Assembly: GCA_017993775.1 (NCBI GenBank)
Contig: JAGOMA010000017.1
Location: forward strand, 57,659 to 121,658
Source of the DNA: Chloroflexota bacterium
GTDB taxonomy: Bacteria > Chloroflexota > Anaerolineae > Promineifilales > Promineifilaceae
Direction: 5' to 3'
DNA length: 64,000 nt
Both the position numbers and the translations under genes were made by a program. Positions 17,952 to 27,433 of this stretch are shown in pieces. A model generated the notes under the pieces. That model did not search any database. It was not told where the DNA came from and saw nothing but the letters and a program-made list of their open reading frames with translations. How positions within the stretch are numbered: position 1 is the stretch's first letter; each line of letters begins with the position of its first letter.

Positions 17952-19493
17952 TCACTCATATCGCGCGTCAATTTTTGTTCGTTTGGCCAGGTCGATTGTG
18001 GCCGGATGGGCCTGGGCGGCGGCAGCCGGTTTTGTCGCTTCCAAACGTTTCCAGGCGGCCTGAATCTGGCTCAGTTCTTCTTGGGTTTCAGGCAGTTCGC
18101 CGTAACGAATGTTGACGTATGCCTGGGTGATAAGGCTGGTTTCAGGGGTGTGTTCCGGCCAGGCTGTGGCCAGGGTGGCCAGGTATTCATAGGGGGTTTC
18201 GGCGGCGGCGCGGGGGAAGCCGCTGGCGGCGGCGGCCTGGCTCATTTGCTGGTAGATGCGGCGGATAGATGCAGCTGTGCGCCAGCCGCGCAGCAGCCCG
18301 AATCGTCGCAGCAGCCTGCGACCCAGCTTGCCGTCTGGCGTGGCCGGGCTGCCGCTGGTTTGTTCGCTGCGGCGGGCGGCCAATTCGGCTTGCCGGTAGA
18401 GCCGCCCCAGGGCCAGGGTCACAATCAGAACGACGGCGATCATCAGGAGGATGGTGATGAGTTTGATGCTGGGGCTGCCGCCGACGGCCGTTGGCGCAGC
18501 GCGGGTGGCTTGCAAGGGAAAATCCAATGGGCCGAGCGTGGGGTTGGGCGTGGGGGTTGCCAGGCGAGACATAAACGGGGCCAGCCAGGCGGCCAGTAGT
18601 TCTACCAGCCAGCCGATTAGTTTGAAAAACGGCAGGATCAAATAAAACAAGGTGTTGGCGATGACTGCGCCGCCCAGGATGAGCGCCGTCCACAGCGGCG
18701 CGAGCCAGCTTACAGCGGCTAACGCCGGATCGCCGGCGACGAGCAAGGTTATCAGGTCCGCCAGGACCACGACCAGAAGCGCGGCCAGGAAAACGGCCGT
18801 TAACCAACGCGGATCCAGGGATGCCGAGCGGCCGGATTTGCTTTGCTCCACTTCTTCGGCGCGGATGAGGGCGACGGCCGTTAGCCCGGCCAGGAAAAAG
18901 AGCAAAATGAACGGGGTCAGGCTCCAGGTGAGACGGCCGTTGGCGAACCAAATGACCAGCGGGGCCAAAATCAACCCGCCCACGCGCAAACGCAGCCCGG
19001 CTCCGGCAATGGAAAAGTATTGGCCCGCCAACCGCAGCCCGCGCCACCACACAAACGCAATCAACAGAAACAGCGACAAATCGCGCAGCCAGAGCAAATT
19101 GTTGATCTCGGCCAGATTGGCAAAAAACTCGCGCAGCCAACGAAAATCCAGGATCGAGTCCGGCTGATAAAAAAGGGTGCGCCAGGCCACCATAACAGTG
19201 AGCAGCAATGCGCCAATCATTACGCCCCGCTGCTGCTCGCGGTCAAATTCCAGGGCGCTCATCAGGCGAGCCAGGTTGAACGGTAAGAGCATGAGCAGCA
19301 GCAGGCAGGCCATAAAAAGGGAGGGCGGCCAGAATTTCACCCAGCGCATCAGGGCGAAACAAAGTGGCGTCAGGAGAGCGACTTCCATTATGGCCCAGGT
19401 TATGTAAATAAGTTCGTGGTGGATATAGCCCCACACCACACTGGCTGCAGGGCGGGCGGCGGAAACTGGTAAACTGGCGGTTGGCGTGGTCAT
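17952..19493 (-). CDS. Multi-pass membrane protein with C-terminal DUF4129
   Basis: A 513-residue membrane protein with about ten hydrophobic segments (first near residue 28, last near 350). A cytoplasmic C-terminal domain of the DUF4129 type follows (SIRRIYQQMSQAAAASGFPRAAAETPYEYLATL). DUF4129 proteins usually accompany MoxR and DUF58 genes. The start overlaps the DUF58 stop by four bases (ATGA), showing translational coupling. Function unknown; probably part of a MoxR-assisted protein maturation or envelope complex. Several ACGGCCGT copies encode TAV in helices and loops. Confidence 0.8.
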   Translation of the reverse strand: MTTPTASLPVSAARPAASVVWGYIHHELIYITWAIMEVALLTPLCFALMRWVKFWPPSLFMACLLLLMLLPFNLARLMSALEFDREQQRGVMIGALLLTVMVAWRTLFYQPDSILDFRWLREFFANLAEINNLLWLRDLSLFLLIAFVWWRGLRLAGQYFSIAGAGLRLRVGGLILAPLVIWFANGRLTWSLTPFILLFFLAGLTAVALIRAEEVEQSKSGRSASLDPRWLTAVFLAALLVVVLADLITLLVAGDPALAAVSWLAPLWTALILGGAVIANTLFYLILPFFKLIGWLVELLAAWLAPFMSRLATPTPNPTLGPLDFPLQATRAAPTAVGGSPSIKLITILLMIAVVLIVTLALGRLYRQAELAARRSEQTSGSPATPDGKLGRRLLRRFGLLRGWRTAASIRRIYQQMSQAAAASGFPRAAAETPYEYLATLATAWPEHTPETSLITQAYVNIRYGELPETQEELSQIQAAWKRLEATKPAAAAQAHPATIDLAKRTKIDARYE

Positions 19494-20932
19494 GATGCGG
19501 TGCTGGCCTCAGGCGTTAATTCTGTCGGTTGGGGAGTGGGGATGGCGCTGAGGGCGGCTTCGGTGGCGCTGCGGCTGTTCTGACCGGCCGGGATGTGGTA
19601 GGTGAGCAAATCGCCGAATACGGGCGGCGGGGCGGCGGCGAGGGAAATGAGGACGACGCGGCGACCGGCTTCCTTGAGGCGCAGCAGGGTGATGAGGATT
19701 TCGTCGGTGACAACGGCCGTTACCACCACCACTGTCGCCGCCCAGGGCAAACCGGGACTCTCGCGCAAAATCATCCTCTCAATCGATCCGGTGGCAAATT
19801 CGGTCACCACGGCCAGACCTTCCAGCAAATGATTCAGTTGTTCTGGGCTGCGTCCTGGCATAATGCGGATGGGTTGGTCGGAATTGGGCACGCTCCCATT
19901 CGCATAGACGCCAACGGACCATTTTTGCTCTACGCCAAAATTGGCAATAGACGCGGCCACGCTGACCGCGCGTTCCAGCAAATCGGGGTTAAAGCCCATC
20001 CAATGTTTGGGATAGGTCGCCACGTTCAAGAAAACGGCCATCGTCATGCCTACGGCGGGGTCGTAGACCTTGGTTTGCAGGTGGCCGCGCCGCGCGGTGG
20101 CCTTCCAATGCACATCGCGGAAACGATCCTGGGGCTGGTAATCGCGGATGCCCTGCGTTTTGACGGGATCAGAAAACAGGCTGCGGCGCACGCGCAAATC
20201 GCCAAATGGCTCTTTGGCCGGCAAGCCCAGTTCGGTCAGGGGAAAGATTTGCGGATAAACCACCAGCGTGTCGATGTAGCGGCGTTGTTGTTCGCGGGTG
20301 AACAGGGTGAAGATGTCGCCGGAGCGGTAGGTGACCGGTCCGAGTTTGTAATAGCCGCGCCGGGAAAAGGTGAGGGTGGTGTGGCGCTGGGTTTTTTCAC
20401 GGCCGTGCAGCGAAAACGTGTTCTGGTACAGATGTTTACCGGCCACTTCGCTGGCTAATCTAGCGATTTCATCGGATTCGCCAGGGGCGATGGGCAGTTC
20501 GTCTTGAAATTGCAGCCAGGTGAGGGGCAGCGGTTTGTGGTTGCCTACCGTCAGGGTCATGGCGATGGGTTCGCCGGGGAATACGCGGGTGCGGTCGAAG
20601 GTGCGCTCGTAGGTGACGCCGACCAGGGACAGATTTTTCCACACGCGGCTGACGGCAATAATCAGCAGCAGCGCAAAACCGAGGACTAGCCAGGCTTCGT
20701 TTCGCCCGGCGGCCAAACCGATAAGCACAAAAACGGCCGCTAAAATCGGCCAGGCATCGCTGAAGATGGAGTTTTCTCGTTCGCGCACGACCATGCCGCG
20801 CGCCTGGGCAAAATCGGCCGTGTCGAGGGGTTGACCGGTCGCCGCCGCCAGCATTAAATTGCGCCGCGCTTTTTTTTGCACGTCGCGGCGGCTTTCCCGC
20901 ACGGTGAGTTCGTAGGTTTCAAAGTTTTGCAT
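19490..20932 (-). CDS. DUF58-domain protein
   Basis: A 480-residue protein with two membrane helices near residues 57-100. After them comes a DUF58 domain with the family motif (LRVRRSLFSDPVKTQGIRDYQPQDRFRDVHWKATARRG), then a von Willebrand-A-like end. DUF58 proteins are partners of MoxR ATPases, and moxR lies 82 bp upstream. That short gap holds a GGAGATTAGAGATTAGAGAT / CCAATCTCCAATC-type repeat and no ribosome site precedes ATG 20932, so the repeat may have displaced it. Four-base overlap with the DUF4129 gene downstream. Confidence 0.88.
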   Translation of the reverse strand: MQNFETYELTVRESRRDVQKKARRNLMLAAATGQPLDTADFAQARGMVVRERENSIFSDAWPILAAVFVLIGLAAGRNEAWLVLGFALLLIIAVSRVWKNLSLVGVTYERTFDRTRVFPGEPIAMTLTVGNHKPLPLTWLQFQDELPIAPGESDEIARLASEVAGKHLYQNTFSLHGREKTQRHTTLTFSRRGYYKLGPVTYRSGDIFTLFTREQQRRYIDTLVVYPQIFPLTELGLPAKEPFGDLRVRRSLFSDPVKTQGIRDYQPQDRFRDVHWKATARRGHLQTKVYDPAVGMTMAVFLNVATYPKHWMGFNPDLLERAVSVAASIANFGVEQKWSVGVYANGSVPNSDQPIRIMPGRSPEQLNHLLEGLAVVTEFATGSIERMILRESPGLPWAATVVVVTAVVTDEILITLLRLKEAGRRVVLISLAAAPPPVFGDLLTYHIPAGQNSRSATEAALSAIPTPQPTELTPEASTAS

Positions 20933-20936
20933 AACA

Positions 20937-21012
20937 AATGAGGGACTGGAGATTAGAGATTAGAGATCGGTCGCGCTTGCCAATCTCCAATCCCCAGTCT
21001 CCAGTCTCCAAT
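20937..21012. repeat. CCAATCTCC-type repeat with complementary GGAGATTAGAG arm
   Basis: Between moxR and DUF58, a purine-rich block (GGAGATTAGAGATTAGAGAT) is followed by its pyrimidine-rich near-complement (CCAATCTCCAATCCCCAG and further copies), able to form a long imperfect hairpin. Related copies lie near 15376, 37765, 51215 and 52095. Confidence 0.6.
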
Positions 21013-21014
21013 CT

Positions 21015-21956
21015 TCAGTCGCCCGTTTCCACCGGCACGGGCACAGTCGCAACGACTTCGGCGATGACTTGCTCTGGTTTACGGCCGCGCAAGCGGGTTT
21101 GGGGGTTGACGATGAGGCGGTGGGTGAGGACGAAGGGGGCCATGTGTTTCACGTCGTCGGGGATGACGAAGGCACGGCCGTTTACTGCCGCCAATGCCTG
21201 ACAGGTTCGGTAGAGGGCCATGGTGGCGCGCGGGCTGGCTCCTAATTCGATGTCCTCGTGGTCGCGGGTGGCGCGGCAGACGTTGACGATGTAGTTTCGC
21301 ACGGACGTTTCGACGCGAATTTGGCGCACGGCCGTTTGCATGGCCAATATCTCCTCTGGTTCCACAACTTTTTCCAGGCTGTCCAACGGATCGACCCGCT
21401 CAAAGCGCAGCAAGATGTCGTTTTCTTCGTCGGCGTCGGGGTAGCCCAGAGCGACTTTTAGCAGAAAGCGGTCGAGTTGGGCTTCGGGCAGTGGGAATGT
21501 GCCTTCCAATTCAACCGGGTTTTGCGTGGCCAGGACGAGAAACGGCCGTGGCAGTTTGTGGGTGGCAATATCTACCGTCACCTGCCGCTCCTGCATCGCT
21601 TCCAGCAGCGCCGACTGTGTGCGCGGCGTGGCCCGATTGATCTCGTCGGCCAGCAAAATTTGGGCAAAAACGGGGCCGGCGCGAAATTCAAATTCTTGTG
21701 CTTTTTGATTGTAATAGTAGATGCCGGTCACGTCCGAGGGCAGTAAATCTGGGGTGAACTGCACCCGGCGAAAGGTGCAGCCCAGCGACGCGGCGATGGT
21801 TTTGGCGAGTGTCGTTTTGCCGGTTCCGGGCACATCTTCCAGCAAAATATGCCCTTCACAGAGCATGGCGATCAGTGCCAGATCGATGATCTCGTCTTTA
21901 CCGACAATAACTTTCTGAATGTTTTCCCGTAGTTTGGCGGCAGTTTCGGCAATCAT
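21015..21956 (-). CDS. MoxR-family AAA+ ATPase
   Basis: A 313-residue AAA+ ATPase. Walker A is GVPGTGKTT-like (DVPGTGKTTLAKT), Walker B is ILLADEINRA, sensor 1 is LATQNPVELEGTFPLPEAQLDRF, and the lid is in LGASPRATMALYRTCQALA. MoxR proteins act as chaperones for assembly or metal insertion of partner complexes. It heads a three-gene operon with DUF58 and DUF4129. ATG 21956 has AGGA seven bases upstream; the frame is open to 21998 without such a site. Confidence 0.92.
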   Translation of the reverse strand: MIAETAAKLRENIQKVIVGKDEIIDLALIAMLCEGHILLEDVPGTGKTTLAKTIAASLGCTFRRVQFTPDLLPSDVTGIYYYNQKAQEFEFRAGPVFAQILLADEINRATPRTQSALLEAMQERQVTVDIATHKLPRPFLVLATQNPVELEGTFPLPEAQLDRFLLKVALGYPDADEENDILLRFERVDPLDSLEKVVEPEEILAMQTAVRQIRVETSVRNYIVNVCRATRDHEDIELGASPRATMALYRTCQALAAVNGRAFVIPDDVKHMAPFVLTHRLIVNPQTRLRGRKPEQVIAEVVATVPVPVETGD

Positions 21957-22020
21957 AAAGTGTCCTATATCGTGCCATGGGGGATGAAATGACAGCACGG
22001 GCTAGATTTGGGTTGAAACC

Positions 22021-23442
22021 TTACTTCATTTGTGAAGAGAGGAAGTCCAAAATATCGATTTTTGTCAAAATACCTTGCACCTGATCGCCAACGGCAATCA
22101 CGACGGCATTGTGATGGCTGAAAATGGCCATCAGGGTTTCCAGTGGGGTGTTGGGGCGCACAACCGGCACGTTCACGTCAATGATGGATTCGATGGTTTC
22201 GTCGGATTGGTGGACGTGGTTGGCCAGGAGCATATGGTTGAGCAGCTCGATTTCGGTGACGATGCCGACCAGTTTACCCTGATCGTCGACAACGGGCAGT
22301 TGGGAGACGTTGTTGTTTTTGAGCATGGCGATGACGTTGGTCATGGAATCGGTGGGGTGGGCGGTGATGAGACGGCCGTCACTCTTAATGGCCTGAATAT
22401 CATGGGCGCGGTAATCGACCCAGGTGCGCTCCAGGAAACCATTTTCGCGCATCCATTCATCGTCGAATACCTTGCTCAGATAGCGCGAGCCAGAATCCGG
22501 CAGGATGACGACCACGATGTCTTGGGGGCCAAGCTGCTGGGCGCGGGCATATTTCAGCGCTCCGGCAACGGCCGAACCGGAGGAGCCGCCACAAAAGATG
22601 CCTTCTTCGCGGACCAGGCGGCGGGTCATCAAAAAACTTTCGCGGTCGTTCACCTGCACGATGGTGTCGATGACCGATAAATCGGTGGTTGAGGGCAGGA
22701 AGTCTTCGCCGATGCCTTCCACTTTGTAACTTTCGGCTTTGACTGTTTCGCCGGTGCGGTGCAGATCATACAAAATGGAGCCCACGGCGTCTATGCCGAC
22801 GATTTGCACATGGGGATTTTGCGCTTTCAGGTAGCGACCGACGCCGGTGATGGTGCCGCCGGTTCCCATGCCGGTGATAAAGTGGGTGATTTTGCCGGCT
22901 GTTTGCCGCCAAATTTCTGGGCCGGTGGTTGCTTCGTGCGTCTGCGGGTTGATGGGGTTGTGGTATTGATTGGCCAGAACGGCGTTGGGGGTTTCGGCGA
23001 CCAGGCGATCGGCGACGGAGTAATAGCTGCGGGGGTCTTCGGGGGCAACGGCCGTAGGCGTAACCACCACCCTGGCCCCAAAAGCGCGCAGCAGCATGAT
23101 TTTTTCCTGCGACATTTTGTCGGGCATGACAAAGATGCAGCGATACCCTTTGAGGGCGGCGGCGATAGCCAGCCCGACGCCGGTGTTGCCAGACGTGGCT
23201 TCGACGATGGTGCCGCCGGGTTGGAGACGGCCGTTGCGTTCCGCATCCTCAATAATCGCCAGCCCAATCCGGTCTTTGACTGAGCCGCCGGGGTTAAAAA
23301 ACTCCACCTTGGCCAAAATGGTACACGGCAAATCACCGGCTACCGAGTGCAGGCGAACCAGCGGCGTTTCGCCAATGGTTTCCATGATATTGTCGTATAC
23401 GGTCATTGTTTGGTCTGGGGTTATCGTTTTTTCTGTTTGCAT
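22021..23442 (-). CDS. cbs: Cystathionine beta-synthase
   Basis: A 473-residue enzyme of the cysteine-synthase fold with C-terminal CBS domains. It condenses serine and homocysteine to cystathionine with PLP held by K56 (NPGGSVKDRIG). The GTGGTITGVGRYLK phosphate loop and GGSSGSAV are also present. Two CBS domains (about residues 345-470) form a regulatory Bateman module, which in other enzymes binds adenosyl compounds. A cysteine synthase would lack these domains. No heme-binding N-terminal extension is present. It lies alone, divergent from the LysM glycosidase gene. Confidence 0.92.
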   Translation of the reverse strand: MQTEKTITPDQTMTVYDNIMETIGETPLVRLHSVAGDLPCTILAKVEFFNPGGSVKDRIGLAIIEDAERNGRLQPGGTIVEATSGNTGVGLAIAAALKGYRCIFVMPDKMSQEKIMLLRAFGARVVVTPTAVAPEDPRSYYSVADRLVAETPNAVLANQYHNPINPQTHEATTGPEIWRQTAGKITHFITGMGTGGTITGVGRYLKAQNPHVQIVGIDAVGSILYDLHRTGETVKAESYKVEGIGEDFLPSTTDLSVIDTIVQVNDRESFLMTRRLVREEGIFCGGSSGSAVAGALKYARAQQLGPQDIVVVILPDSGSRYLSKVFDDEWMRENGFLERTWVDYRAHDIQAIKSDGRLITAHPTDSMTNVIAMLKNNNVSQLPVVDDQGKLVGIVTEIELLNHMLLANHVHQSDETIESIIDVNVPVVRPNTPLETLMAIFSHHNAVVIAVGDQVQGILTKIDILDFLSSQMK

Positions 23443-23817
23443 AAAATCATCTCTCTGTCGTTTGTTGTGGTTAGTCTGAGGTTAGTCGTCCAGGCGAATT
23501 CCTGCAAAGTATACCTGAGTCCCGTAAAAAACAGGCGGTCTTTAAGGTTTTATGGGGCTTTTGTCTGTGGCGTGGGTTGTGGCGATTGGGCGGGCTGATG
23601 GGTTCTCTTGGGCGGCAGGATGGGGAACGGCCGTTGTCATCATTATAGGCTTGTGTTTATGTTAAGAATGTTTATAATGTAAAAACGAGGGTCGTCTAAA
23701 TTACACGAGTAGCAAATCGGGATTGGGATTTGCTCTCTGAGTATATTGTCTAACAACCATTCGCAGAAGGCGTTCTCGTAGTAACATGGGAATGCGAACC
23801 CGTTCAGGAGGATGATT
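23443..23817. other. Divergent intergenic region with promoter
   Basis: 375 bp without a supported ORF. It holds the plus-strand promoter at 23651-23678, one ACGGCCGT copy near 23629, and a strong ribosome site (AGGAGG) directly before the LysM glycosidase start. Nothing else is recognised. Confidence 0.5.
23651..23678 (+). promoter_or_regulatory. Sigma-70-type promoter for the LysM glycosidase
   Basis: TTGTGT at 23651-23656 and TATAAT at 23673-23678 with a 16-bp spacer. The start codon lies about 140 bp downstream, which implies a long untranslated leader. Confidence 0.5.
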
Positions 23818-25239
23818 ATGAAGAAGTCGCGTATCGTGGCTGTGATCGTAGCGCTGGTTGGCGTTCTGATTACGGTCACCATTGTGTCTGCATTTTCTTA
23901 CCAAATCCAGTGGGGTGACACGCTTTGGGGTATATCACGCCGGTTCGGCACAACCGTGGACACATTGGTGCAGGTGAATAATATCCCTAACCCGAATTTG
24001 ATTTTTGCGGGGCAATATTTGCAGATACCGGATGGGACGGTAACGGCCGTTCCTCCCACCATTATCCCGCCCACGGTTCCCCCGGGCACCACCACCTACG
24101 TCGTCCAGCCAGGCGACACCCTCTCGGCCATCGCGCGGCGATTTGGCACCACCGTCAACGCCATCGTGCAGGCGAATAACCTGGCGAATCCCAATCTGAT
24201 TTTCCCTGGTCAGGTACTCATCATTCCCGTTGGCAGCGGCACGCCCGTGCCAACAGTCACACCGGGGCCATCCCCGACGCCCGGTCCCACATCGACGCCG
24301 CCGCCGACTAATTTTGCTCTTGGCGGCCAGACATTAAATCTGGCTTATGCCGCAAACATGCAGTACGCAGGCATGACCTGGGCAAAATTTCAATACAAAT
24401 GGACGGTTGGTGATTCGCCCCAGGCCTTGGCTTCGACGATCAATGCGGCCCACAACCAGGGCTTTAAGGTGCTGGTTTCCGTGGCCGGAGCCACCAATTA
24501 TCCTGGGCCGGGAGGAATTAACTTTGCCAGCCTGGTAGAATTTTTGCGCGGGGTGGCGCTGTTAGGCCCAGACGCCATCGAAGTATGGAACGAGCAGAAT
24601 ATCGACTTCGAGTGGCCGGCCGGCGAGATCAGCCCTGTGTCTTACGTTAATAACATGCTGTCTCCTGCCTATCAAGCCATCAAACAAGCCAATCCAAACG
24701 TCATGGTCATTTCTGGGGCGTTGGCGCCGACCGGGTTTGATAATGGGTACAACGCCTGGGCGGACAATCGGTACTTGGCGGGCATGTGGCAGGCCGGCGC
24801 GGCCAATTATCTGGATTGTATCGGCGCGCATCATAATGCCGGGGCGACATCGCCGACAGTGACCGTGGGGCATCCTGGCGGGACGCATTACAGCTGGTAT
24901 TTCCTGCCCACATTGAACTTGTATCACAATACCTTCGCCGGTACGCGGCAGGTATGTTTTACAGAGTTGGGCTATTTGTCGGCTGAAGGATTCCCCGGGC
25001 TGCCGCCGAATTTTTCCTGGGCGGCGAATACGACGGTAGCCAATCAGGCGCAGTGGTTGGCGGAAGCGGTCACGTTGTCGCGCACAGGTGGGAAGGTGCG
25101 TTTGTTGGTGGTATACAATGTGGATTATACCGAGTTCGATATGAGCGGCGATCCACAAGGCGGGTATGCGATTATTCGCCCGGATACAACGTGTCCGGCG
25201 TGTGACAGCTTGCATTCGGTGATGGGTGGGGGTGGGTAA
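23818..25239 (+). CDS. Secreted LysM-repeat glycoside hydrolase
   Basis: A 473-residue exported protein. It has a signal peptide (residues 1-25, KKSRIVAVIVALVGVLITVT), two LysM peptidoglycan-binding repeats (YQIQWGDTLWGISRRFGT... and YVVQPGDTLSAIARRFGT...), and a Pro/Thr linker (PTVTPGPSPTPGPTSTPPP). The C-terminal domain is a TIM barrel. E259 in WNEQN and E383 in CFTELGYL are the likely acid/base and nucleophile, as in clan GH-A (GH5/GH39-like) enzymes. It probably cleaves a cell-wall or extracellular polysaccharide while bound to peptidoglycan. The family and substrate are uncertain. AGGAGG lies six bases before ATG 23818. A hairpin at 25341 follows. Confidence 0.82.
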   Translation: MKKSRIVAVIVALVGVLITVTIVSAFSYQIQWGDTLWGISRRFGTTVDTLVQVNNIPNPNLIFAGQYLQIPDGTVTAVPPTIIPPTVPPGTTTYVVQPGDTLSAIARRFGTTVNAIVQANNLANPNLIFPGQVLIIPVGSGTPVPTVTPGPSPTPGPTSTPPPTNFALGGQTLNLAYAANMQYAGMTWAKFQYKWTVGDSPQALASTINAAHNQGFKVLVSVAGATNYPGPGGINFASLVEFLRGVALLGPDAIEVWNEQNIDFEWPAGEISPVSYVNNMLSPAYQAIKQANPNVMVISGALAPTGFDNGYNAWADNRYLAGMWQAGAANYLDCIGAHHNAGATSPTVTVGHPGGTHYSWYFLPTLNLYHNTFAGTRQVCFTELGYLSAEGFPGLPPNFSWAANTTVANQAQWLAEAVTLSRTGGKVRLLVVYNVDYTEFDMSGDPQGGYAIIRPDTTCPACDSLHSVMGGGG

Positions 25240-25340
25240 CGGCCGTTTTGCCTTCACCCTAAATTTGCCTTAAACTCGTTACCCAACAGCCTCATGCACA
25301 GCAGACACGAGGTGAATCACCGGGAAAGAAGTTTTTTATT

Positions 25341-25367
25341 AGGGGCGCATGATGAGCGCCCCTATTT
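25341..25367 (+). terminator. Hairpin after the LysM glycosidase gene
   Basis: AGGGGCGC / GCGCCCCT (8 bp, 7-base loop) followed by ATTTTG, 100 bp after the glycosidase stop and 27 bp before the CBS-domain gene start. It may also act in the leader of that gene. Confidence 0.55.
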
Positions 25368-25393
25368 TGTTCATTTCAAATGGAGAGCAAAAC

Positions 25394-25828
25394 ATGAAAG
25401 TGCGAAGAATTTTAGCAACCAAAGGCATGAGAGTGATCACCATCGCCCCGGATAAAAAGATTCGCGACGCGGTGGCTGTATTGGCAGAGCATAACATTGG
25501 CGCATTGGTTGTGGCCGATGCGGCGGGCAAGGCGGTGGGCATCTTGTCCGAACGGGATGTAATCCGTAAAGCGGCCGAAAACGAGCAAGTTTTTGACCTT
25601 TTTGTGAGCGATTTGATGACGCGTGATGTCATTACCGGCATGCCGCAGGATGACACACATTCTGTAGCGCGCACCATGACCGACCGTCATTTTCGGCACA
25701 TGCCGATCATGGACGAGGGGCGTTTGATTGGCATTGTCTCCATTGGCGACATTTTAAAGGCCGAGCGTGATCAATATCGGGGGGAGATAGACACGTTGGA
25801 AACGCAAATTATGGCCGATAAGGATTAG
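25394..25828 (+). CDS. Two-CBS-domain protein
   Basis: A 144-residue protein made of a pair of CBS domains (residues about 8-60 and 73-130: GALVVADAAGKAVGILSERDVIRKA and HMPIMDEGRLIGIVSIGDILKA) and nothing else. Stand-alone CBS pairs bind adenine nucleotides and modulate partner proteins. No partner is obvious. GGAG lies eight bases upstream of ATG 25394; an in-frame ATG at 25349 falls inside the preceding hairpin and is rejected. Confidence 0.88.
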   Translation: MKVRRILATKGMRVITIAPDKKIRDAVAVLAEHNIGALVVADAAGKAVGILSERDVIRKAAENEQVFDLFVSDLMTRDVITGMPQDDTHSVARTMTDRHFRHMPIMDEGRLIGIVSIGDILKAERDQYRGEIDTLETQIMADKD

Positions 25829-25876
25829 TCCAATGGCCAGGATGAACCCATTATTAACCCAAATTGTATCTTTACA

Positions 25877-25915
25877 GCCCTAAGGGTTTGACTCTGAGCA
25901 AAACCCTTAGGGTCT
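25877..25915 (+). terminator. CCCTAAGGGTTT hairpin between CBS protein and oxidoreductase genes
   Basis: CCCTAAGGGTTT and its complement AAACCCTTAGGG surround a short loop (GACTCTGAGC plus flanking bases). A half-copy with the same flanks (ACAGnCCCTAAGGGTTTG) lies near 39332-39350, so this is a small repeat family. Confidence 0.5.
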
Positions 25916-25964
25916 TCCAGAAAAGTTGTACAGATACCTCAAATCAATCAATAAGGAGCCTCGA

Positions 25965-27368
25965 ATGTCTGAATATGGCACACAGTCGAATCCCTTACGG
26001 GTAGCGATTATCGGCGCCGGTCCCACCGGCTTCTACACGGCCGAACATTTATTTAAGCAAAAAGAGTATGTGGTGTCGGTCGATTTGTTTGATCGTTTGC
26101 CGGTTCCGTTTGGCCTGGTGCGCTACGGGGTTGCTCCGGATCACCAGAAAATCAAGTCGGTAACGGCCGTATACGACCGTATCGCGCAAAACCCTGCCTT
26201 TCGCTTTTTTGGCAACGTGCAAATTGGCAAAGACATCACCGTCGCCGAATTACGCGACTACTATCACCAGATTGTCTTTACCACCGGGGCGCAAAGCGAC
26301 CGGCGCATGAACATCCCCGGTGAAGACCTGCAAGGCAGTCTCCCGGCCACCGATTTTGTCGCCTGGTACAATGGCCACCCGGATTTCCGCGACTATGACG
26401 TAGACCTCTCGCAAGAAAGCGTGGCCGTTGTTGGCGTTGGCAACGTGGCCATGGATGTGGCGCGCATCTTATGCCGCACACCGGAAGAATTGGCCGTAAC
26501 CGACATCGCCGATTACGCCCTGGAAAAATTGCGCAACAGCAACGTGAAAAACGTCTACATCTTGGGTCGGCGCGGTCCGGCGCAGGCCGCTTTCACAACC
26601 CCAGAAATCAAAGAATTGGGCGAAATGGAAGACACGGACGCTTATGTTGAACCGGAAGAAGCTGTCCTCGATCCTCTCAGCGAAGCTTCTCTGGCCGATA
26701 GTTCTGACCGGGCGACGGTGAAAAAAGTAGAAGTGATTCAATCGTATGCCGGACGGCCGTCCTCTGGCAAATCGCGCCGGCTGACCCTGCGTTTTCTGGT
26801 CTCTCCGGTCGAACTTTTCGGGAATGACGAGGGGCAGATCGTAAAAATGCGCATCGTCAAAAACAAATTGTATAAAACAGACGCCGGTTCCCTGCGGCCG
26901 AAAGCGACCGAGGAGATGGAAGAAATTCCGGTCGGCCTGGTCTTCCGGGCGATTGGGTATCGCGGTGTGCCGATTCCCGATGTGCCTTTTTATGACAGTT
27001 GGGGCGTTATTTTGAACAAACAGGGCCGAGTGATTGACCCGGAAACCCAAAAACCGGTCTTGGGCGAATACACAGGCGGCTGGATTAAACGCGGACCCTC
27101 TGGGGTCATTGGCACAAATAAACCGGATGCATTGGAAACTGTGCAGCAAATGTTGGCCGATGTGGCCTCGGGCCAGGTTTTGTCGCCGGAATGCCCCGAC
27201 ATCCAGGCCGCCAGCCATTTTATCGCCGAAAAGCAGCCGGATTATTTTTCGTATGACGATTGGCTGAAGCTGGATGCGTTGGAAGTGGCCAATGGTAAGG
27301 CGCAAGGCCGGCCGAGAGTAAAATTTACCAGCGTGGCGGATATGCTTACGGCCGTTGGCAAACGCTAA
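25965..27368 (+). CDS. Ferredoxin/adrenodoxin-NADP+ reductase-like flavoprotein
   Basis: A 467-residue FAD/NADP oxidoreductase of the FprA/adrenodoxin-reductase type. The FAD-binding [13 protein letters not shown] motif is near residue 15, [18 protein letters not shown] follows, and the NADP-binding [15 protein letters not shown] lies near residue 160. [15 protein letters not shown] near the end also fits the family. It passes electrons between NADPH and a ferredoxin. AAGGAG lies six bases before ATG 25965; the frame upstream to 25926 has no ribosome site. No ferredoxin gene is adjacent. Confidence 0.9.
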   Translation: MSEYGTQSNPLRVAIIGAGPTGFYTAEHLFKQKEYVVSVDLFDRLPVPFGLVRYGVAPDHQKIKSVTAVYDRIAQNPAFRFFGNVQIGKDITVAELRDYYHQIVFTTGAQSDRRMNIPGEDLQGSLPATDFVAWYNGHPDFRDYDVDLSQESVAVVGVGNVAMDVARILCRTPEELAVTDIADYALEKLRNSNVKNVYILGRRGPAQAAFTTPEIKELGEMEDTDAYVEPEEAVLDPLSEASLADSSDRATVKKVEVIQSYAGRPSSGKSRRLTLRFLVSPVELFGNDEGQIVKMRIVKNKLYKTDAGSLRPKATEEMEEIPVGLVFRAIGYRGVPIPDVPFYDSWGVILNKQGRVIDPETQKPVLGEYTGGWIKRGPSGVIGTNKPDALETVQQMLADVASGQVLSPECPDIQAASHFIAEKQPDYFSYDDWLKLDALEVANGKAQGRPRVKFTSVADMLTAVGKR

Positions 27369-27391
27369 CTATCACCCCCAATAAGAATTTA

Positions 27392-27422
27392 GAAGGCAGA
27401 AGCACAGCGTGCTTCTGCCTTC
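27392..27422 (+). terminator. Hairpin just upstream of the double RNase H gene
   Basis: Perfect 14-bp inverted repeat GAAGGCAGAAGCAC / GTGCTTCTGCCTTC with a 3-base loop. No T-run follows on the plus strand, and it ends 11 bp before the next start codon, so it may influence translation of that gene as well as end the previous transcript. Confidence 0.55.
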
Positions 27423-27433
27423 ATGTTAAGCCT

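Noticed and set aside
18006..18599. Glycine-rich plus-strand ORFs opposite DUF4129, DUF58 and others
   Set aside because: They have low-complexity composition and complementary-frame bias. The minus-strand genes have clear domains.
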